Part shown: in pieces, positions 1-9,818 of the stretch | How positions within the stretch are numbered: position 1 is the first letter of the stretch | Layout of the letters: each line of letters opens with the position of its first letter | Source of the DNA: Paenibacillus bovis | GTDB lineage: Bacteria; Bacillota; Bacilli; Paenibacillales; Paenibacillaceae | Reading direction: 5' to 3' | NCBI RefSeq assembly: GCF_001421015.2 | Contig: NZ_CP013023.1 | Location: 1,288,501 to 1,352,500 of the forward strand | DNA: 64,000 bases | Position numbers and translations under genes: made by a program | Notes under the pieces: model-generated | The model's input: only the letters and a program-made list of their open reading frames with translations | What the model was told of the DNA's origin: nothing | Databases searched by the model: none

Positions 1-2
1 AG

Positions 3-410
3 CGTCTGCGTATTCAGGCGGTACAGAGCAATCAGGCAATCCGCCGGGTCGCTCAGGTGGGGGCCAGACTGCCGCTGACTGTAGGCGCATCCAGCAAAGT
101 GCTGGTCGCCTTTTCCAGCGAAGCCGAGCAGGAACTGCTGCTGAGTAGTGCCGAATGGCCGCCAAGCGTCGATCCGGATATGTATCGCCAGCAGCTGGAG
201 GAAGTACGCCAAAATGGCTACTCCACCAGTTATGAAGAGCGTGAACCGGGTGCAGCAGCTGTAGCGGTACCGATCTTCGACAGTGCTGGCCAGCTGCGCG
301 CATCGTTATCACTGTCCGGCCCTGTGAGCCGGTTGTCGATCGACAAGCTGCATGAGTATGCGCCTGTACTGATCGCAGTTGCTCGCGAGATGGGCATCAA
401 GCTGCGCTAA
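3..410 (+). CDS. IclR-family transcriptional regulator, C-terminal part (5' truncated by window edge)
   Basis: The open frame enters from the left edge and stops at 408-410, so only about 135 C-terminal residues are present. They match the effector-binding (GAF-like) domain of IclR regulators: a 'QVGARLPLTVGASSKVLVAF' stretch (the usual pattern is G.RLPLH.GA.GK..LA), then 'GYSTSYEEREPGAAAVAVPIFD', where a conserved E..PG..A.A.PIFD motif lies in the ligand pocket, and 'LRASLSLSGP'. The DNA-binding helix-turn-helix would lie upstream of the window. Such proteins usually repress a nearby catabolic operon; the target cannot be seen here. Family assignment is secure, specificity is not. Confidence 0.85.
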   Translation, partial: RLRIQAVQSNQAIRRVAQVGARLPLTVGASSKVLVAFSSEAEQELLLSSAEWPPSVDPDMYRQQLEEVRQNGYSTSYEEREPGAAAVAVPIFDSAGQLRASLSLSGPVSRLSIDKLHEYAPVLIAVAREMGIKLR

Positions 411-805
411 ATGCCGGCATATTGAACACTGGGATAACCGGATATATACGATACAGATAATGAATGTACACCAAAGAGCATTTCTCTGACGAAGAGAAGT
501 GCTCTTTGTTTTTGTATACCACTCTATTGAAATAAATACGATTCCAGCTTGAACGACAGCCAGCACACGTACCAGCCCTGTGCTGCTGGAACAGATTATT
601 GACTCATCAGACAATGAAAAAAAGAAAATACCATTTCGTGCTTGATCATATAACGATAGGATATTATCATTTTGGAACCAGTAGACAAAAGTAGAGCGGA
701 GCAGCAACAATACCTGAACATAGGCGTCTGTGAATATATACAATCTATTCAATTTATACTAAATGTGGAATTTAATTATCCTATCAAAGAGGGGAGAAGA
801 TACCC
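411..805. other. Intergenic region without a supported gene
   Basis: Apart from the terminator at 472-514 and a ribosome binding site (AGAGGGGAG, about 788-796), I see no gene. A minus-strand open frame across 309-752 runs through the terminator hairpin, has no convincing ribosome binding site and resembles no family I know. Confidence 0.5.
472..514 (+). terminator. Rho-independent terminator after the IclR gene
   Basis: Arms CAAAGAGCATTTCTCT (472-487) and AGAGAAGTGCTCTTTG (493-508) form a 16-bp stem with one G-U pair and a 5-nt loop, followed by TTTTTTG. It lies about 60 nt downstream of the IclR stop. Confidence 0.85.
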
Positions 806-1411
806 ATCCAACGTCATCTGGCTGGAAGTCTGTTAATTCTGCTGCTAATTAGCCTGCTGTTTCCCTTGTTTGCCAGACCGGTGTCTGCCTGCAGCTACGC
901 TGCCAACGTGCCTATACAAGAAAGCAAAAAAATGGCGGATGCTGTATTCACAGGTGAAGTGACTTCGATCCGTCCCGCTTTATCTGGGGAAGAACCTTCT
1001 ACCAAACAGTATACTTTTGCCGTTCAGTCTGCATGGAAAGGTAAGGTATATGAGCAGACCTCTATTCTTGCCAGCAGTGAATCTGCATCCTGTGGTATAA
1101 CTTTTGAACAAGGCGCAAGGTACCTTATTTTCGCCCGACAATCCGAAGGTGATCTGAAAACCGATAGGTGCAGCAGCAATTCGCCTGTCGTAGAACGAGG
1201 AGGGAGTCAGGTAGCAATAGTCCCGGGAACCTCGGAATTCGGCAGCTCCAACGGTATGAATCTACATCACTTGGGTGAGTCTATTACTATATTGCCAGGC
1301 CGTTCCGAAATGCTCGGCGGACACCGAATGACTGCATTTTTTATTGGAGCAGGACTATTGGCAGCAGGTTATGCGATATGGTGGACACGACGACGATCCC
1401 TGCGACAGTAA
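806..1411 (+). CDS. Secreted netrin/TIMP-like (NTR) domain protein, probable non-canonical or lost start codon
   Basis: The protein has a signal peptide, a cysteine at the mature N-terminus (CSYAANVPIQESKKMADAVFTG), a beta-rich NTR/TIMP-like domain in which an 'ADAVFTGEVTSI' strand and later cysteines (ASCGITF, DRCSS) match bacterial 'tissue inhibitor of metalloproteinase'-type proteins, and a C-terminal membrane helix ending in WWTRRRSLRQ. It is therefore likely surface-anchored with its domain outside the cell; function unknown. Start: a good ribosome binding site (AGGGGAG, about 790-796) sits 9 nt before codon 806, which is ATC where ATG is expected. Read from there the protein begins with an ideal signal peptide (QRHLAGSLLILLLISLL). 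The first usual start codon in frame is TTG at 866, with no ribosome binding site and inside the signal peptide. Either ATC is used, the gene is damaged, or there is a base error. Confidence 0.6.
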   Translation: MQRHLAGSLLILLLISLLFPLFARPVSACSYAANVPIQESKKMADAVFTGEVTSIRPALSGEEPSTKQYTFAVQSAWKGKVYEQTSILASSESASCGITFEQGARYLIFARQSEGDLKTDRCSSNSPVVERGGSQVAIVPGTSEFGSSNGMNLHHLGESITILPGRSEMLGGHRMTAFFIGAGLLAAGYAIWWTRRRSLRQ

Positions 1412-1427
1412 GCTGGATTTTATATGT

Positions 1428-1492
1428 AAAAACAGGTGACTATCCTGTCGCTAACCGGTTGTCCGGGAAGCGATGGATAGTCACCTGTTTTA
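1428..1492. terminator. Bidirectional terminator between the NTR gene and acnA
   Basis: Arms AAAACAGGTGACTATCC (about 1429-1445) and GGATAGTCACCTGTTTT (1475-1491) pair perfectly; the T-run on each side lets it serve the plus-strand NTR gene and the convergent minus-strand acnA. Confidence 0.85.
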
Positions 1493-1526
1493 TTGGTTTA
1501 CTTTATTCAACAGCGAATGCTGAGAT

Positions 1527-4256
1527 TTATACAGTCTCACCTTTATTGCTGTTCTGGATCATCTGACGCAGAACGGTCTGCAGGATACCGCCATTATGGT
1601 AGTAGTCTACATCTACTGCGCTGTCCAGACGGACAATAGCAGGGAATTCGAACTTGGTACCATCTTCACGTTGTGCAGTTACATTCAATACCTGTCCTGG
1701 CTTCACATCATTGCTCAGGCCAGTGATATCGAATACTTCCGTACCGTCCAGGCCAAGCTGTTTCCAGCTGTAGCCTTCCTGGAATTGCAGTGGCAGTACG
1801 CCCATACCTACCAGGTTACTACGGTGGATACGCTCGAAGCTCTCAGCGATAACCGCTTTGACACCCAGCAGGAACGTACCTTTGGCTGCCCAGTCACGCG
1901 AGCTTCCTGTACCATACTCTTTACCGGCAACAACGACCAGATTCTGGCCTTCTGCCTGGTAACGCATGGATGCATCGTAGATGGACATAACTTCATCCGT
2001 AGGCAGGAACTTGGTTACGCCGCCTTCTGTACCCGGAGCAACCTGGTTACGAATACGGATGTTGGCAAATGTACCACGCATCATAACTTCATGGTTACCA
2101 CGACGGGAGCCGTAGGAGTTGAAGTCTTTGCGTTCTACATTGCGCTCTTTGAGATATTGTCCGGCTGGGGACGATGGAGAAATGTTACCAGCTGGAGAAA
2201 TATGGTCAGTCGTTACGGAATCGCCCATCAGTGCCAGTACGCGTGCATGGCGGATATCTTCAATATCGGTCATGCCGTTAGCCAGGTACTGGAAGAATGG
2301 CGGGTTCTGGATATAAGTGGAGTTGTCATCCCACTCGTACAGTTCACCCTGTGGAACCGGAATTTCATTCCAGCGTTTGTTGGCAGTAAATACATGCTCG
2401 TATCTGCTGCGGAACATTTCAGGACTGATCGACAGACCGATCGCATCGCGGATTTCCTGGGAAGATGGCCAGATATCCTTGAGGTATACAGGCTGTCCTT
2501 CCGGGTCATGTCCGATAGGATCTTTGGTCAGGTCGATATCTACAGTACCAGCCAGTGCATAAGCAACGACCAGTGGCGGAGATGCCAGATAGTTCATTTT
2601 CACCTGGGCATGGATACGTCCTTCAAAGTTACGGTTACCGGACAGTACGGAGGATACCGTCAGATCGTTATCTGCGATAGCCTGGCTAACTTCATCAGGC
2701 AATGGACCGGAGTTACCGATACATGTTGCACAGCCGTAGCCTGCCAGATAGAATCCGAGTTCTTCCAGGGATTTATCCAGACCTGCTTTTTGCAGATACT
2801 CGGTTACTACCAGGGAACCTGGAGTCAGACTTGTTTTTACATAACCAGGCACTTTCAGTCCGCGTTCTACCGCTTTTTTGGCCAGTAGACCGGCACCCAG
2901 CATAACGCTTGGGTTGGACGTATTCGTACAGCTGGTAATCGCTGCGATCACGACAGCGCCTGCACCCATTTCGCTGGTTTTGCCATTTGGATGTTGAACG
3001 GTGATTTTCTCAGCCAGTTTCTCATCCGACAGGCCATAACCGCCAGCTTCAACCGGTGTGCGGATCGCTGTGTCGTAGCTCAGTTTCATATTAGTCAGTT
3101 CGATACGATCCTGAGGACGTTTTGGACCGGCAAGACTCGGTACCACGGAAGCCAGATCCAGCTCGATCACATCGGTAAATACCGGATCAGGTGTCTCGGA
3201 TGTACGGAACATGTTTTGTGCTTTGTAGTAGGCTTCTACCAGTTCAACCTGATCATCGGCACGGCCGGTATTGCGCAGGTAGAACAGTGTCTCGTCATCG
3301 ACAGGGAAGAAACCGATGGTTGCGCCGTACTCAGGAGCCATGTTGGCTACTGTTGCACGGTCAGCCAGACTGATGTTGGCAAGACCCGGACCATAGAATT
3401 CCACGAATTTGCCGACAACGCCTTTTTTACGGAGCATTTCGGTAACCGTCAGCGCCAGGTCAGTTGCTGTTGCGCCTTCGCTCAGGCTGCCTGTCAGTTT
3501 AAAACCGATAACTTCCGGCATAACAAAGTACAATGGCTGACCGAGCATACCTGCTTCGGCTTCGATACCGCCGACACCCCAGCCAACAACGCCAAGACCG
3601 TTGATCATGGTAGTGTGGGAATCGGTACCTACGAGGGAGTCAGGGAAGACCTGAGTCTCGCCATCTACCGTCTTCGTAGCAGCTACAGAAGCCAGATACT
3701 CCAGGTTAACCTGGTGAACGATACCGGTGGAAGGTGGAACGGCACGGAAGTTGTCAAATGCAGTCTGTGCCCAGCGCAGGAAACGATAGCGCTCTTCGTT
3801 ACGTTCAAATTCAACATTTATATTATGTTCAAGTGCATCGGGAGTACCGTATGCATCTACCATTACAGAGTGGTCAATAACCAGGTCAACCGGTACGAGC
3901 GGGTTGATCTGCTTTGGATCGCCGCCTGATTTCTTGACGAAATCGCGCATTGCTGCCAGGTCAACGACAACCGGTACACCAGTGAAATCCTGCAATACGA
4001 TACGTGCAGGGATAAATGGAATTTCTTTTTCCTCACGGCCCTCAGCCCATCCCGCGAGTTGTTTTACGTGTTCTTCGGTGATCGCGTGACCATCGAATTG
4101 ACGAACAGCAGCTTCAAGCAGTACCCGAATAGAGAACGGCAGCTTGTCGATGCTGGTATAGCCTTTTTCTTTCAGCGCTTCGAGGCTGAAATAACGGTAA
4201 GTCTTGTCTTTCACTTTCAGTTCACGGCCAACGGAAAATGAGTCTTTAACGGACAT
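1527..4256 (-). CDS. acnA: Aconitate hydratase AcnA (citrate cycle)
   Basis: This cytosolic [4Fe-4S] enzyme interconverts citrate and isocitrate through cis-aconitate; the Gram-positive homologue (CitB) also binds RNA when its cluster is lost. The 909-residue length is normal for the AcnA/IRP1 family. Cluster-ligand cysteines are visible at about C443 ([10 protein letters not shown]), C509 and C512 ([12 protein letters not shown]). The C-terminal swivel domain carries the substrate-binding [15 protein letters not shown] and [15 protein letters not shown]. The ATG at 4256 is preceded by AAGGAGG at ideal spacing. The gene is alone on its strand, with its own promoter (-35 4431-4436, -10 4408-4413) and a shared terminator at 1428-1492. 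All long open frames on the opposite strand are shadows. Confidence 0.98.
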   Translation of the reverse strand: MSVKDSFSVGRELKVKDKTYRYFSLEALKEKGYTSIDKLPFSIRVLLEAAVRQFDGHAITEEHVKQLAGWAEGREEKEIPFIPARIVLQDFTGVPVVVDLAAMRDFVKKSGGDPKQINPLVPVDLVIDHSVMVDAYGTPDALEHNINVEFERNEERYRFLRWAQTAFDNFRAVPPSTGIVHQVNLEYLASVAATKTVDGETQVFPDSLVGTDSHTTMINGLGVVGWGVGGIEAEAGMLGQPLYFVMPEVIGFKLTGSLSEGATATDLALTVTEMLRKKGVVGKFVEFYGPGLANISLADRATVANMAPEYGATIGFFPVDDETLFYLRNTGRADDQVELVEAYYKAQNMFRTSETPDPVFTDVIELDLASVVPSLAGPKRPQDRIELTNMKLSYDTAIRTPVEAGGYGLSDEKLAEKITVQHPNGKTSEMGAGAVVIAAITSCTNTSNPSVMLGAGLLAKKAVERGLKVPGYVKTSLTPGSLVVTEYLQKAGLDKSLEELGFYLAGYGCATCIGNSGPLPDEVSQAIADNDLTVSSVLSGNRNFEGRIHAQVKMNYLASPPLVVAYALAGTVDIDLTKDPIGHDPEGQPVYLKDIWPSSQEIRDAIGLSISPEMFRSRYEHVFTANKRWNEIPVPQGELYEWDDNSTYIQNPPFFQYLANGMTDIEDIRHARVLALMGDSVTTDHISPAGNISPSSPAGQYLKERNVERKDFNSYGSRRGNHEVMMRGTFANIRIRNQVAPGTEGGVTKFLPTDEVMSIYDASMRYQAEGQNLVVVAGKEYGTGSSRDWAAKGTFLLGVKAVIAESFERIHRSNLVGMGVLPLQFQEGYSWKQLGLDGTEVFDITGLSNDVKPGQVLNVTAQREDGTKFEFPAIVRLDSAVDVDYYHNGGILQTVLRQMIQNSNKGETV

Positions 4257-4618
4257 AGATGAACCTCCTTGAATGAAATACGGCTTACTGGTTACAAGAA
4301 AAGATAATCATATTGAAAAAAGTATCAATCTCGAGGAAACAATCTTGTATATACAGAATGCTTGTTTCGCAGAATGAAACTTGATTTCAAAATCAATCAA
4401 CACTTTAAGTATACCGTTTACATGTGAGGTAGTAAAGTGGTTTTTGGATAAATTCGGAAATAAACCACTAATTTTTTTAAGAGAAATAAAACTAATTATA
4501 AGGGTTCCAAATTTATATTTAAGAAGGTAAAATATGTAACTAAAGAACCAGTCTTAAAGACCTTACTTAAAATAATAAATTTAAGTATTTACAATAAGTT
4601 TGTGAAGGAGAGTAAAGA
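4257..4618. other. Divergent intergenic region, acnA / STAND gene
   Basis: The left half holds the acnA promoter. Right of about 4440 the DNA becomes very AT-rich, marking the edge of the foreign-looking STAND gene segment. A palindrome ACTTAAA-N8-TTTAAGT (4565-4586) lies just before the STAND gene ribosome binding site (GAAGGAGA, 4604-4611) and may be a regulatory site. Confidence 0.5.
4381..4436 (-). promoter_or_regulatory. acnA promoter with dyad just downstream of the start point
   Basis: On the minus strand TTTACT (4436-4431) and TATACT (4413-4408) are separated by 17 bp. The spacer and -10 hold TGTAAACGGTATAC, a weak match to a CcpA cre. A dyad TTGATTT-N2-AAATCAA (4381-4396) overlaps the expected transcript start and is a candidate repressor site. 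B. subtilis citB is controlled by CcpC, CodY and carbon status; which factor acts here is not shown by the sequence. Confidence 0.55.
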
Positions 4619-7600
4619 ATGGAAAATAATGAAATTATGGATGTTACTTTAGTATGTGAAAGCTTTCCAAGCGTGCCGAAAGATATAATTAATAGAGAAC
4701 ATCTTATTGATACATTAGACAATTTATTTGACGAGCGTTGTCAAACAATTGTCGTAGAAGCTAAAGCAGGATACGGTAAGACAATTTTCTTAGCTCAAAT
4801 TGCTCAAAAATATGCTCATACTACCATTTCAATTTTTATTAGACCTGGAAACTCATATGGATATGATCCTAATTTAATTATGTATGATTTATGTAATCAA
4901 TTAAACTGGATTCTTTACCGAACTGAATTACAAAACTCTTCTCAAATTGACGAAGCATTTATGAAAAGTAAGTTTTTCGAACTGCATAAATCAGTAAAAA
5001 AAAATAGAAAATATATTTATTTTGTGATAGACGGATTAGAGCATATACCATCTGAAAATAGTTTGATTAAAAACTCGATTATACAAATGTTGCCTTTAAA
5101 TAGAGAATATTTTAGATTTATTTTCTCGAGCTTTGATGGAAGTATTTCTTCTTTTCTTGATGATTCTATAAAACTTAAGTCCTTAACGCTACCTAATTTT
5201 TCCATTAATGAATTTAACATGTTTTTTAATGAAGTTAGTATTGAAAATAACACGTTAGAATCTTTATATAAAATTTGTAAAGGAGTGCCAGAAAAATTTG
5301 CCTCTATAAAGCGGACTATTAACTCTGGCTTGAATCCAGAAGATATAATTTTTCAAATAGATAATCAAATGGCAAATTTATTTGAAATAGAATGGAAGCA
5401 ACAAATTAATGAGGAAAATTTAAACCTTATGGAATTTTTAGCCCTTGTAGCATTTGATAAAAAACAAAATGATAGTATTTTTTATGCAAATCTATTAAAA
5501 ATAAGTGGTGAAAACATTGAAAATATGGTGGATGAGATTACCTTTTTAAGTAAAGATTCTAGTAATAGAATTTATTTTATTTCTGAAGAAATAAAAAAAT
5601 TAGTCGCAAAAAAATTATCACATCAAAAAGCTAGTATCAATGATAAATTGATTTCTTACTTTCTAAATGATCCTGATAGCGAATTGTCAATAGAGAACTT
5701 ACCTAATTATCTTGAACAAGCTGGAAAATTTGAAGAATTGCTAAATTACTTATCTCCAGAAGTATTCGGAAAAATGTTAAGTTATGCACAAAGTTTATAT
5801 TCTATTCAGTACAAAACTGAAAAAGCTATTAGCATTGCCGATTCACTATCTAAACAAGGTGATCTAATGCGTTTTTGCTTGAATAATTCTTTGATTAAGC
5901 AGAATAATGGTCCAAAAATCTGGATTTCAGAGATTGAAGCGCGTATGCAATTAAATGACTATGGTAGAGTTTTAGCCTTGGCTCAATCTACTAATTTACT
6001 AGAGGAAAGACTGCATATGTTTACGGTGATAGCTAAAATTAAAAAGGAACAAGGTTTATCACCAGATTTGGAAATATTAGAGGAAATAAAAAGTTTATAT
6101 CTGCAAATTGATTACAGACATTTAGGAAATCGGGCAATTGTGATTGCTTCAAACCTCCTTTATTGTTTCCCAGAATTAGGAATAGAACTTATGGAGAAAT
6201 TAAGTGGTGCTTGGACAGGGAAGAGAGAAAACGAGCTTGATTGGGCTCTGGCAACCCTTTCCTTAGCAGCTATGAACTCAGCAGAAAATACAAAAATTGA
6301 TACCGAATTTAGCGAAACTTTAAGAGATATTAGAGAAAGAATAAAAAGTCCGGAAATTAAAAAATTTTCAACAGAAGCTTCAATTTTAATAAGTGATTAC
6401 AATTCAATAGAAGTTTTAAAAGAAGTAGAAAAACTGGATTCAAATACGGATAAATTATATTTTTTGGGTCATTGGGCAAGAGGAAGTAAGAAAAAAGTGA
6501 ATGTAGAAAATGTGTTAGATTATGCGCTGAACTTAATTGTAAACAAAGCAACTTACTCTCCCAATGCATCAGTATACGTAAATATTGCTCAGTTAATTGC
6601 ACATACTGATAGTTCGCAAAGTAAGCAAAAATATATAGATGTTTTTGACGTTCAAATGGAAAGTATTAAAGATTCTGGTCCTACAGAAGATGTTATTTCC
6701 CTTCAACTAGTTTTAGCTGAAAATGAAAGTGATATTGATAAAGAGAAAGCATTTAATAGACTTATTGAAATCTATTTTTATATCAATGAAATTAAGGATA
6801 TTGAAACAAAAATGGGAGCATTAGCTATGCTGCTTAGAGGAACAATAAGAATAGATCAAGAAATGATTTTAGAAGAAAGAGATGGGTTTCATGAACTAGT
6901 GAAAAATGAACTAGATGAAAACTTAGTTATTCTTTTTTCTATATCTGCAGAGCAAATTCATTGTTTAAAAAGCATTATAAAAACACTAGGTAGTATAGAT
7001 ACTCATTTTATACTAAAAGTAATAGAAAAAATAAATACTGAAAGTAAAAGAAATGTAGCTTATTCAATGCTTATAGATTCTTTATTATCTGATGAGATTT
7101 CAAATATAAATTTTGAACATATAAAGAATTTGTTGAAGAAAATAACTAATCCTGATTTTGTGAATGAAGCTATATATGATATTGCAAATGTTGTATCTGA
7201 GCAAATAGTACAAATGGATAAAGCAAAATTTGATAGCGCAATTTCCCTATTATTTGATATTAGTAAAATTACTGAATCAGAGTTAAGATGTGTAGCATAC
7301 TCTAAAATATTGAATGTCCTTAATAATTATGAGCATCAAGAAAATCTATACGAAAAATTTAAATTGAAATTAAAAGAAAGTTGGGAATGCATAGATATTG
7401 GATGGAGAAAAGTTGATATTGGATTCAAAATTATTAGTGAGCTGTCGAGCAATTCTTTAGAATTGGCCAAAGAATATTTGGATTTAAATGAAAAGTTTAG
7501 AAATAAAATATCATTAGATGATCCCAATGGCTCATGGACCTTTATTTCTGCCTTAAAGCTCACTATTAGAGGATACTCCGGGTTAATAAATAGTAATAAT

Positions 7601-9562
7601 AATACTGAACAAGATATCGACAAAATATACGCTTTAATCGATGTTATCCCTTCCTGTGGAGAGAAAGCAAGATTATATTCAGAATTAGCTATTTGTTTAT
7701 TCCTCAATTCTAGAATTAGTGAGGCTCAAGAAATTATACAGAACTATGTAAAATGTAATTTAGATGCTATATCTCATGAAGATAAACGTTATAGGTATTT
7801 TGTTATAAACAATATTAGTGTTTCTTTGTACCTTGATCATAAACTTTCAGCATTTGAGATTATAAATCAGTTGCCAAGATTCGATAGAGATATTTCTTAT
7901 TTAAAAATATGCGAATTTATTATGAGAAAAACGTTGCCTTCAAATCCATATGATGAAGTACATGGTCAAGCATATAAATTAACTTACGCAGAAGTACTCG
8001 ATATATGTGAAATTCTTGATAAAATTGACCTTGATAGTATCATATACGAAGTTATCAAAATGCTTACTACAAGTTTGGGTTCTAGAGATTTATTTACAAA
8101 ACAGCAAAATGCTAGTATTGTACAAAAACTTAATGGAATTATTGAAAGTAAATTACCAAATCATCTTCATATTCAACATAATGGATTTAAAATAGTATGT
8201 TTAGCTAATATCTGGAAAGTTGATAGAAATAAAATTAAAAACACTTGGAATGATCTTCTGTGTGAAGCTAACGCTATACCAAATCTTAGCGATAAAATTT
8301 TTGTTAAATCAATACTTTTGGCCTGCTTGAATAGAAAAGAGTTTGATAAAAATAAAGAATTGTTAGAAGAAATAGAAGAAGAAATAGAAAAAGTTCCAAT
8401 AATGTTAGATAAAATTCAGTGCTTAGAAGCTATGTCTAATGAGTTTGTTGATATAGATACAATGCATAGTAAGAGATATTTAAAAAAAGCTATGGAATTA
8501 ACTTTGATTAAAGAAAATGATGAAATAAATTCAGCACAAAGACGAATTATAGATTTTGCTCATAGACTTGATCCAGACTTAGCTAACTCTTTAGTATCTT
8601 TGACAGATGATGATAATGCACGTAAACAAGCAAATTTAGAACTAAATAAACAGCTTGAAGTATTAGAACTACGCAAAAAAATGCTAGATAGGAAAAAAAG
8701 TGAAAAAAAGAGTGAGCATTACACCTCAGAGCAATATATAAGAGCATCCCATCGTTTACTTGCTTCTCTTAACGCAGGAAGAATAGAAACTATAAAATTT
8801 GAACAGATTAAAGAATATTTGTTGATAGCTTCCAAAAATGAATTTGGAAAAAACTATATTACCTATGCATGGATAGTGGAGAATATTGTAAAGAAATATT
8901 CCAATACAAAAGAAGTTTCTACTCAGATAAGACCTATATTTGAGGCTTGTTTGATTGCAACAGAAGTTTCTTTAAAGTTATCAAGCAAAAGTATGAAACA
9001 AATACAGAAAATGAAATTAGAAGTTAAAAGTATTGATGAATCAAGTATTTTTATTAAGATTGGTGAGAGAGAAAAAGCTATACAATTTATAAAAAATTGG
9101 CTTATAAAAAATTTAGGCAATACGTTGAAAATTTGCGAACCTTACTTTGGCCCGGAAGATTTAGAAGTCCTCCAACTCGTACAATCTGTTAACCCTGATT
9201 GCGAAGTGGAAATATTAACAAGTAAAAAACACCAGCTTGAAATTAAAAACTCATTAGAAAGTAGTTATCAGGATTATTGGAGAATACATTTATCTGATCA
9301 AGATCCGCCTTTTACTAAAATAGTAGTAGTTGGAAATGCATCTCAAAATATATTGCCTATACATGATCGGTGGTGGATTACTGATAATTCAGGAATTAGA
9401 TTAGGAACCTCATTTAACTCTTTAGGTAAAAGGGAAACAGAAATGTCTATTTTAACAAAAGACGAAAACGAGTTGAGAGGAATAGAAATAAGTAAATACT
9501 TGAATATGGCCATTAAAGATCATGCAGGTGAACGTTTGTCCTATAACTCTTTTACTTTATAA
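4619..9562 (+). CDS. Giant STAND NTPase with helical repeats and C-terminal phospholipase-D-like domain; putative anti-phage/conflict protein
   Basis: 1647 residues, ATG preceded by GAAGGAGA. Residues about 25-240 form a P-loop STAND/NACHT-like ATPase: Walker A EAKAGYGKT (47-55), Walker B YFVIDGLE (D138, E141), a sensor-like strand FRFIFSS (about 166-171) and a GxP motif (CKGVPEKF, 220-227). A winged-helix-like segment probably follows, then about 1100 residues of helical, TPR-like repeats (for example ARLYSELAICLFLNSRISEA). The last about 160 residues resemble a PLD-superfamily domain: EPYFG (1507-1511), HDR (1582-1584) in place of the usual HxK, and LGTSFNSLGKR (1595-1605). Known STAND defence proteins (Avs, bNACHT) use the ATPase to assemble after repeat-based sensing of an invader and then fire an effector; here the effector would be C-terminal. 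The gene is far more AT-rich than its neighbours and stands alone between acnA and ddl, which suggests transfer. Domain calls are from motifs; the defence role is inference. Confidence 0.8.
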   Translation: MENNEIMDVTLVCESFPSVPKDIINREHLIDTLDNLFDERCQTIVVEAKAGYGKTIFLAQIAQKYAHTTISIFIRPGNSYGYDPNLIMYDLCNQLNWILYRTELQNSSQIDEAFMKSKFFELHKSVKKNRKYIYFVIDGLEHIPSENSLIKNSIIQMLPLNREYFRFIFSSFDGSISSFLDDSIKLKSLTLPNFSINEFNMFFNEVSIENNTLESLYKICKGVPEKFASIKRTINSGLNPEDIIFQIDNQMANLFEIEWKQQINEENLNLMEFLALVAFDKKQNDSIFYANLLKISGENIENMVDEITFLSKDSSNRIYFISEEIKKLVAKKLSHQKASINDKLISYFLNDPDSELSIENLPNYLEQAGKFEELLNYLSPEVFGKMLSYAQSLYSIQYKTEKAISIADSLSKQGDLMRFCLNNSLIKQNNGPKIWISEIEARMQLNDYGRVLALAQSTNLLEERLHMFTVIAKIKKEQGLSPDLEILEEIKSLYLQIDYRHLGNRAIVIASNLLYCFPELGIELMEKLSGAWTGKRENELDWALATLSLAAMNSAENTKIDTEFSETLRDIRERIKSPEIKKFSTEASILISDYNSIEVLKEVEKLDSNTDKLYFLGHWARGSKKKVNVENVLDYALNLIVNKATYSPNASVYVNIAQLIAHTDSSQSKQKYIDVFDVQMESIKDSGPTEDVISLQLVLAENESDIDKEKAFNRLIEIYFYINEIKDIETKMGALAMLLRGTIRIDQEMILEERDGFHELVKNELDENLVILFSISAEQIHCLKSIIKTLGSIDTHFILKVIEKINTESKRNVAYSMLIDSLLSDEISNINFEHIKNLLKKITNPDFVNEAIYDIANVVSEQIVQMDKAKFDSAISLLFDISKITESELRCVAYSKILNVLNNYEHQENLYEKFKLKLKESWECIDIGWRKVDIGFKIISELSSNSLELAKEYLDLNEKFRNKISLDDPNGSWTFISALKLTIRGYSGLINSNNNTEQDIDKIYALIDVIPSCGEKARLYSELAICLFLNSRISEAQEIIQNYVKCNLDAISHEDKRYRYFVINNISVSLYLDHKLSAFEIINQLPRFDRDISYLKICEFIMRKTLPSNPYDEVHGQAYKLTYAEVLDICEILDKIDLDSIIYEVIKMLTTSLGSRDLFTKQQNASIVQKLNGIIESKLPNHLHIQHNGFKIVCLANIWKVDRNKIKNTWNDLLCEANAIPNLSDKIFVKSILLACLNRKEFDKNKELLEEIEEEIEKVPIMLDKIQCLEAMSNEFVDIDTMHSKRYLKKAMELTLIKENDEINSAQRRIIDFAHRLDPDLANSLVSLTDDDNARKQANLELNKQLEVLELRKKMLDRKKSEKKSEHYTSEQYIRASHRLLASLNAGRIETIKFEQIKEYLLIASKNEFGKNYITYAWIVENIVKKYSNTKEVSTQIRPIFEACLIATEVSLKLSSKSMKQIQKMKLEVKSIDESSIFIKIGEREKAIQFIKNWLIKNLGNTLKICEPYFGPEDLEVLQLVQSVNPDCEVEILTSKKHQLEIKNSLESSYQDYWRIHLSDQDPPFTKIVVVGNASQNILPIHDRWWITDNSGIRLGTSFNSLGKRETEMSILTKDENELRGIEISKYLNMAIKDHAGERLSYNSFTL

Positions 9563-9588
9563 ATAATGCTTTCAATTTCATGATTTTC

Positions 9589-9624
9589 AGAGAAGCTTGC
9601 TCTATGAACAAGCTTCTCTGTTTT
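9589..9624 (+). terminator. Terminator of the STAND gene
   Basis: AGAGAAGCTTG (9589-9599) and CAAGCTTCTCT (9609-9619) form a perfect 11-bp stem with a 9-nt loop, followed by GTTTT. It closes the STAND gene as a single-gene transcription unit. Confidence 0.85.
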
Positions 9625-9818
9625 ATGTTTCAATTATTTAAATGATAACCAAAGTTTTTTTGCAGCCTCTCCCATGAACATTTATACTGAATAGAGACCG
9701 TAATTCGGCCTGTCTGCATTCTTGTTTTAATATCGATGATGAGATGATGCAGACGATGATAGTTGTGACGATTAACCATATATTTTTACATGCCTAAATG
9801 ACTAACGGGGGTTCCAAA

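Noticed and set aside
309..752. 147-codon minus-strand frame over the region after the IclR gene
   Set aside because: Runs through a clear terminator hairpin and the end of the IclR gene; no ribosome binding site.
1596..2888. 430-codon open frame antisense to acnA
   Set aside because: Lies fully within a certain gene, no ribosome binding site, composition of a shadow frame (rich in Cys, His, Tyr).
2991..3929. 312-codon open frame antisense to acnA
   Set aside because: Shadow of acnA with the same odd composition and no family likeness.
4440..9650. Insertion sequence or prophage around the STAND gene
   Set aside because: No transposase, integrase, or flanking direct repeats could be seen; only a single cargo gene.
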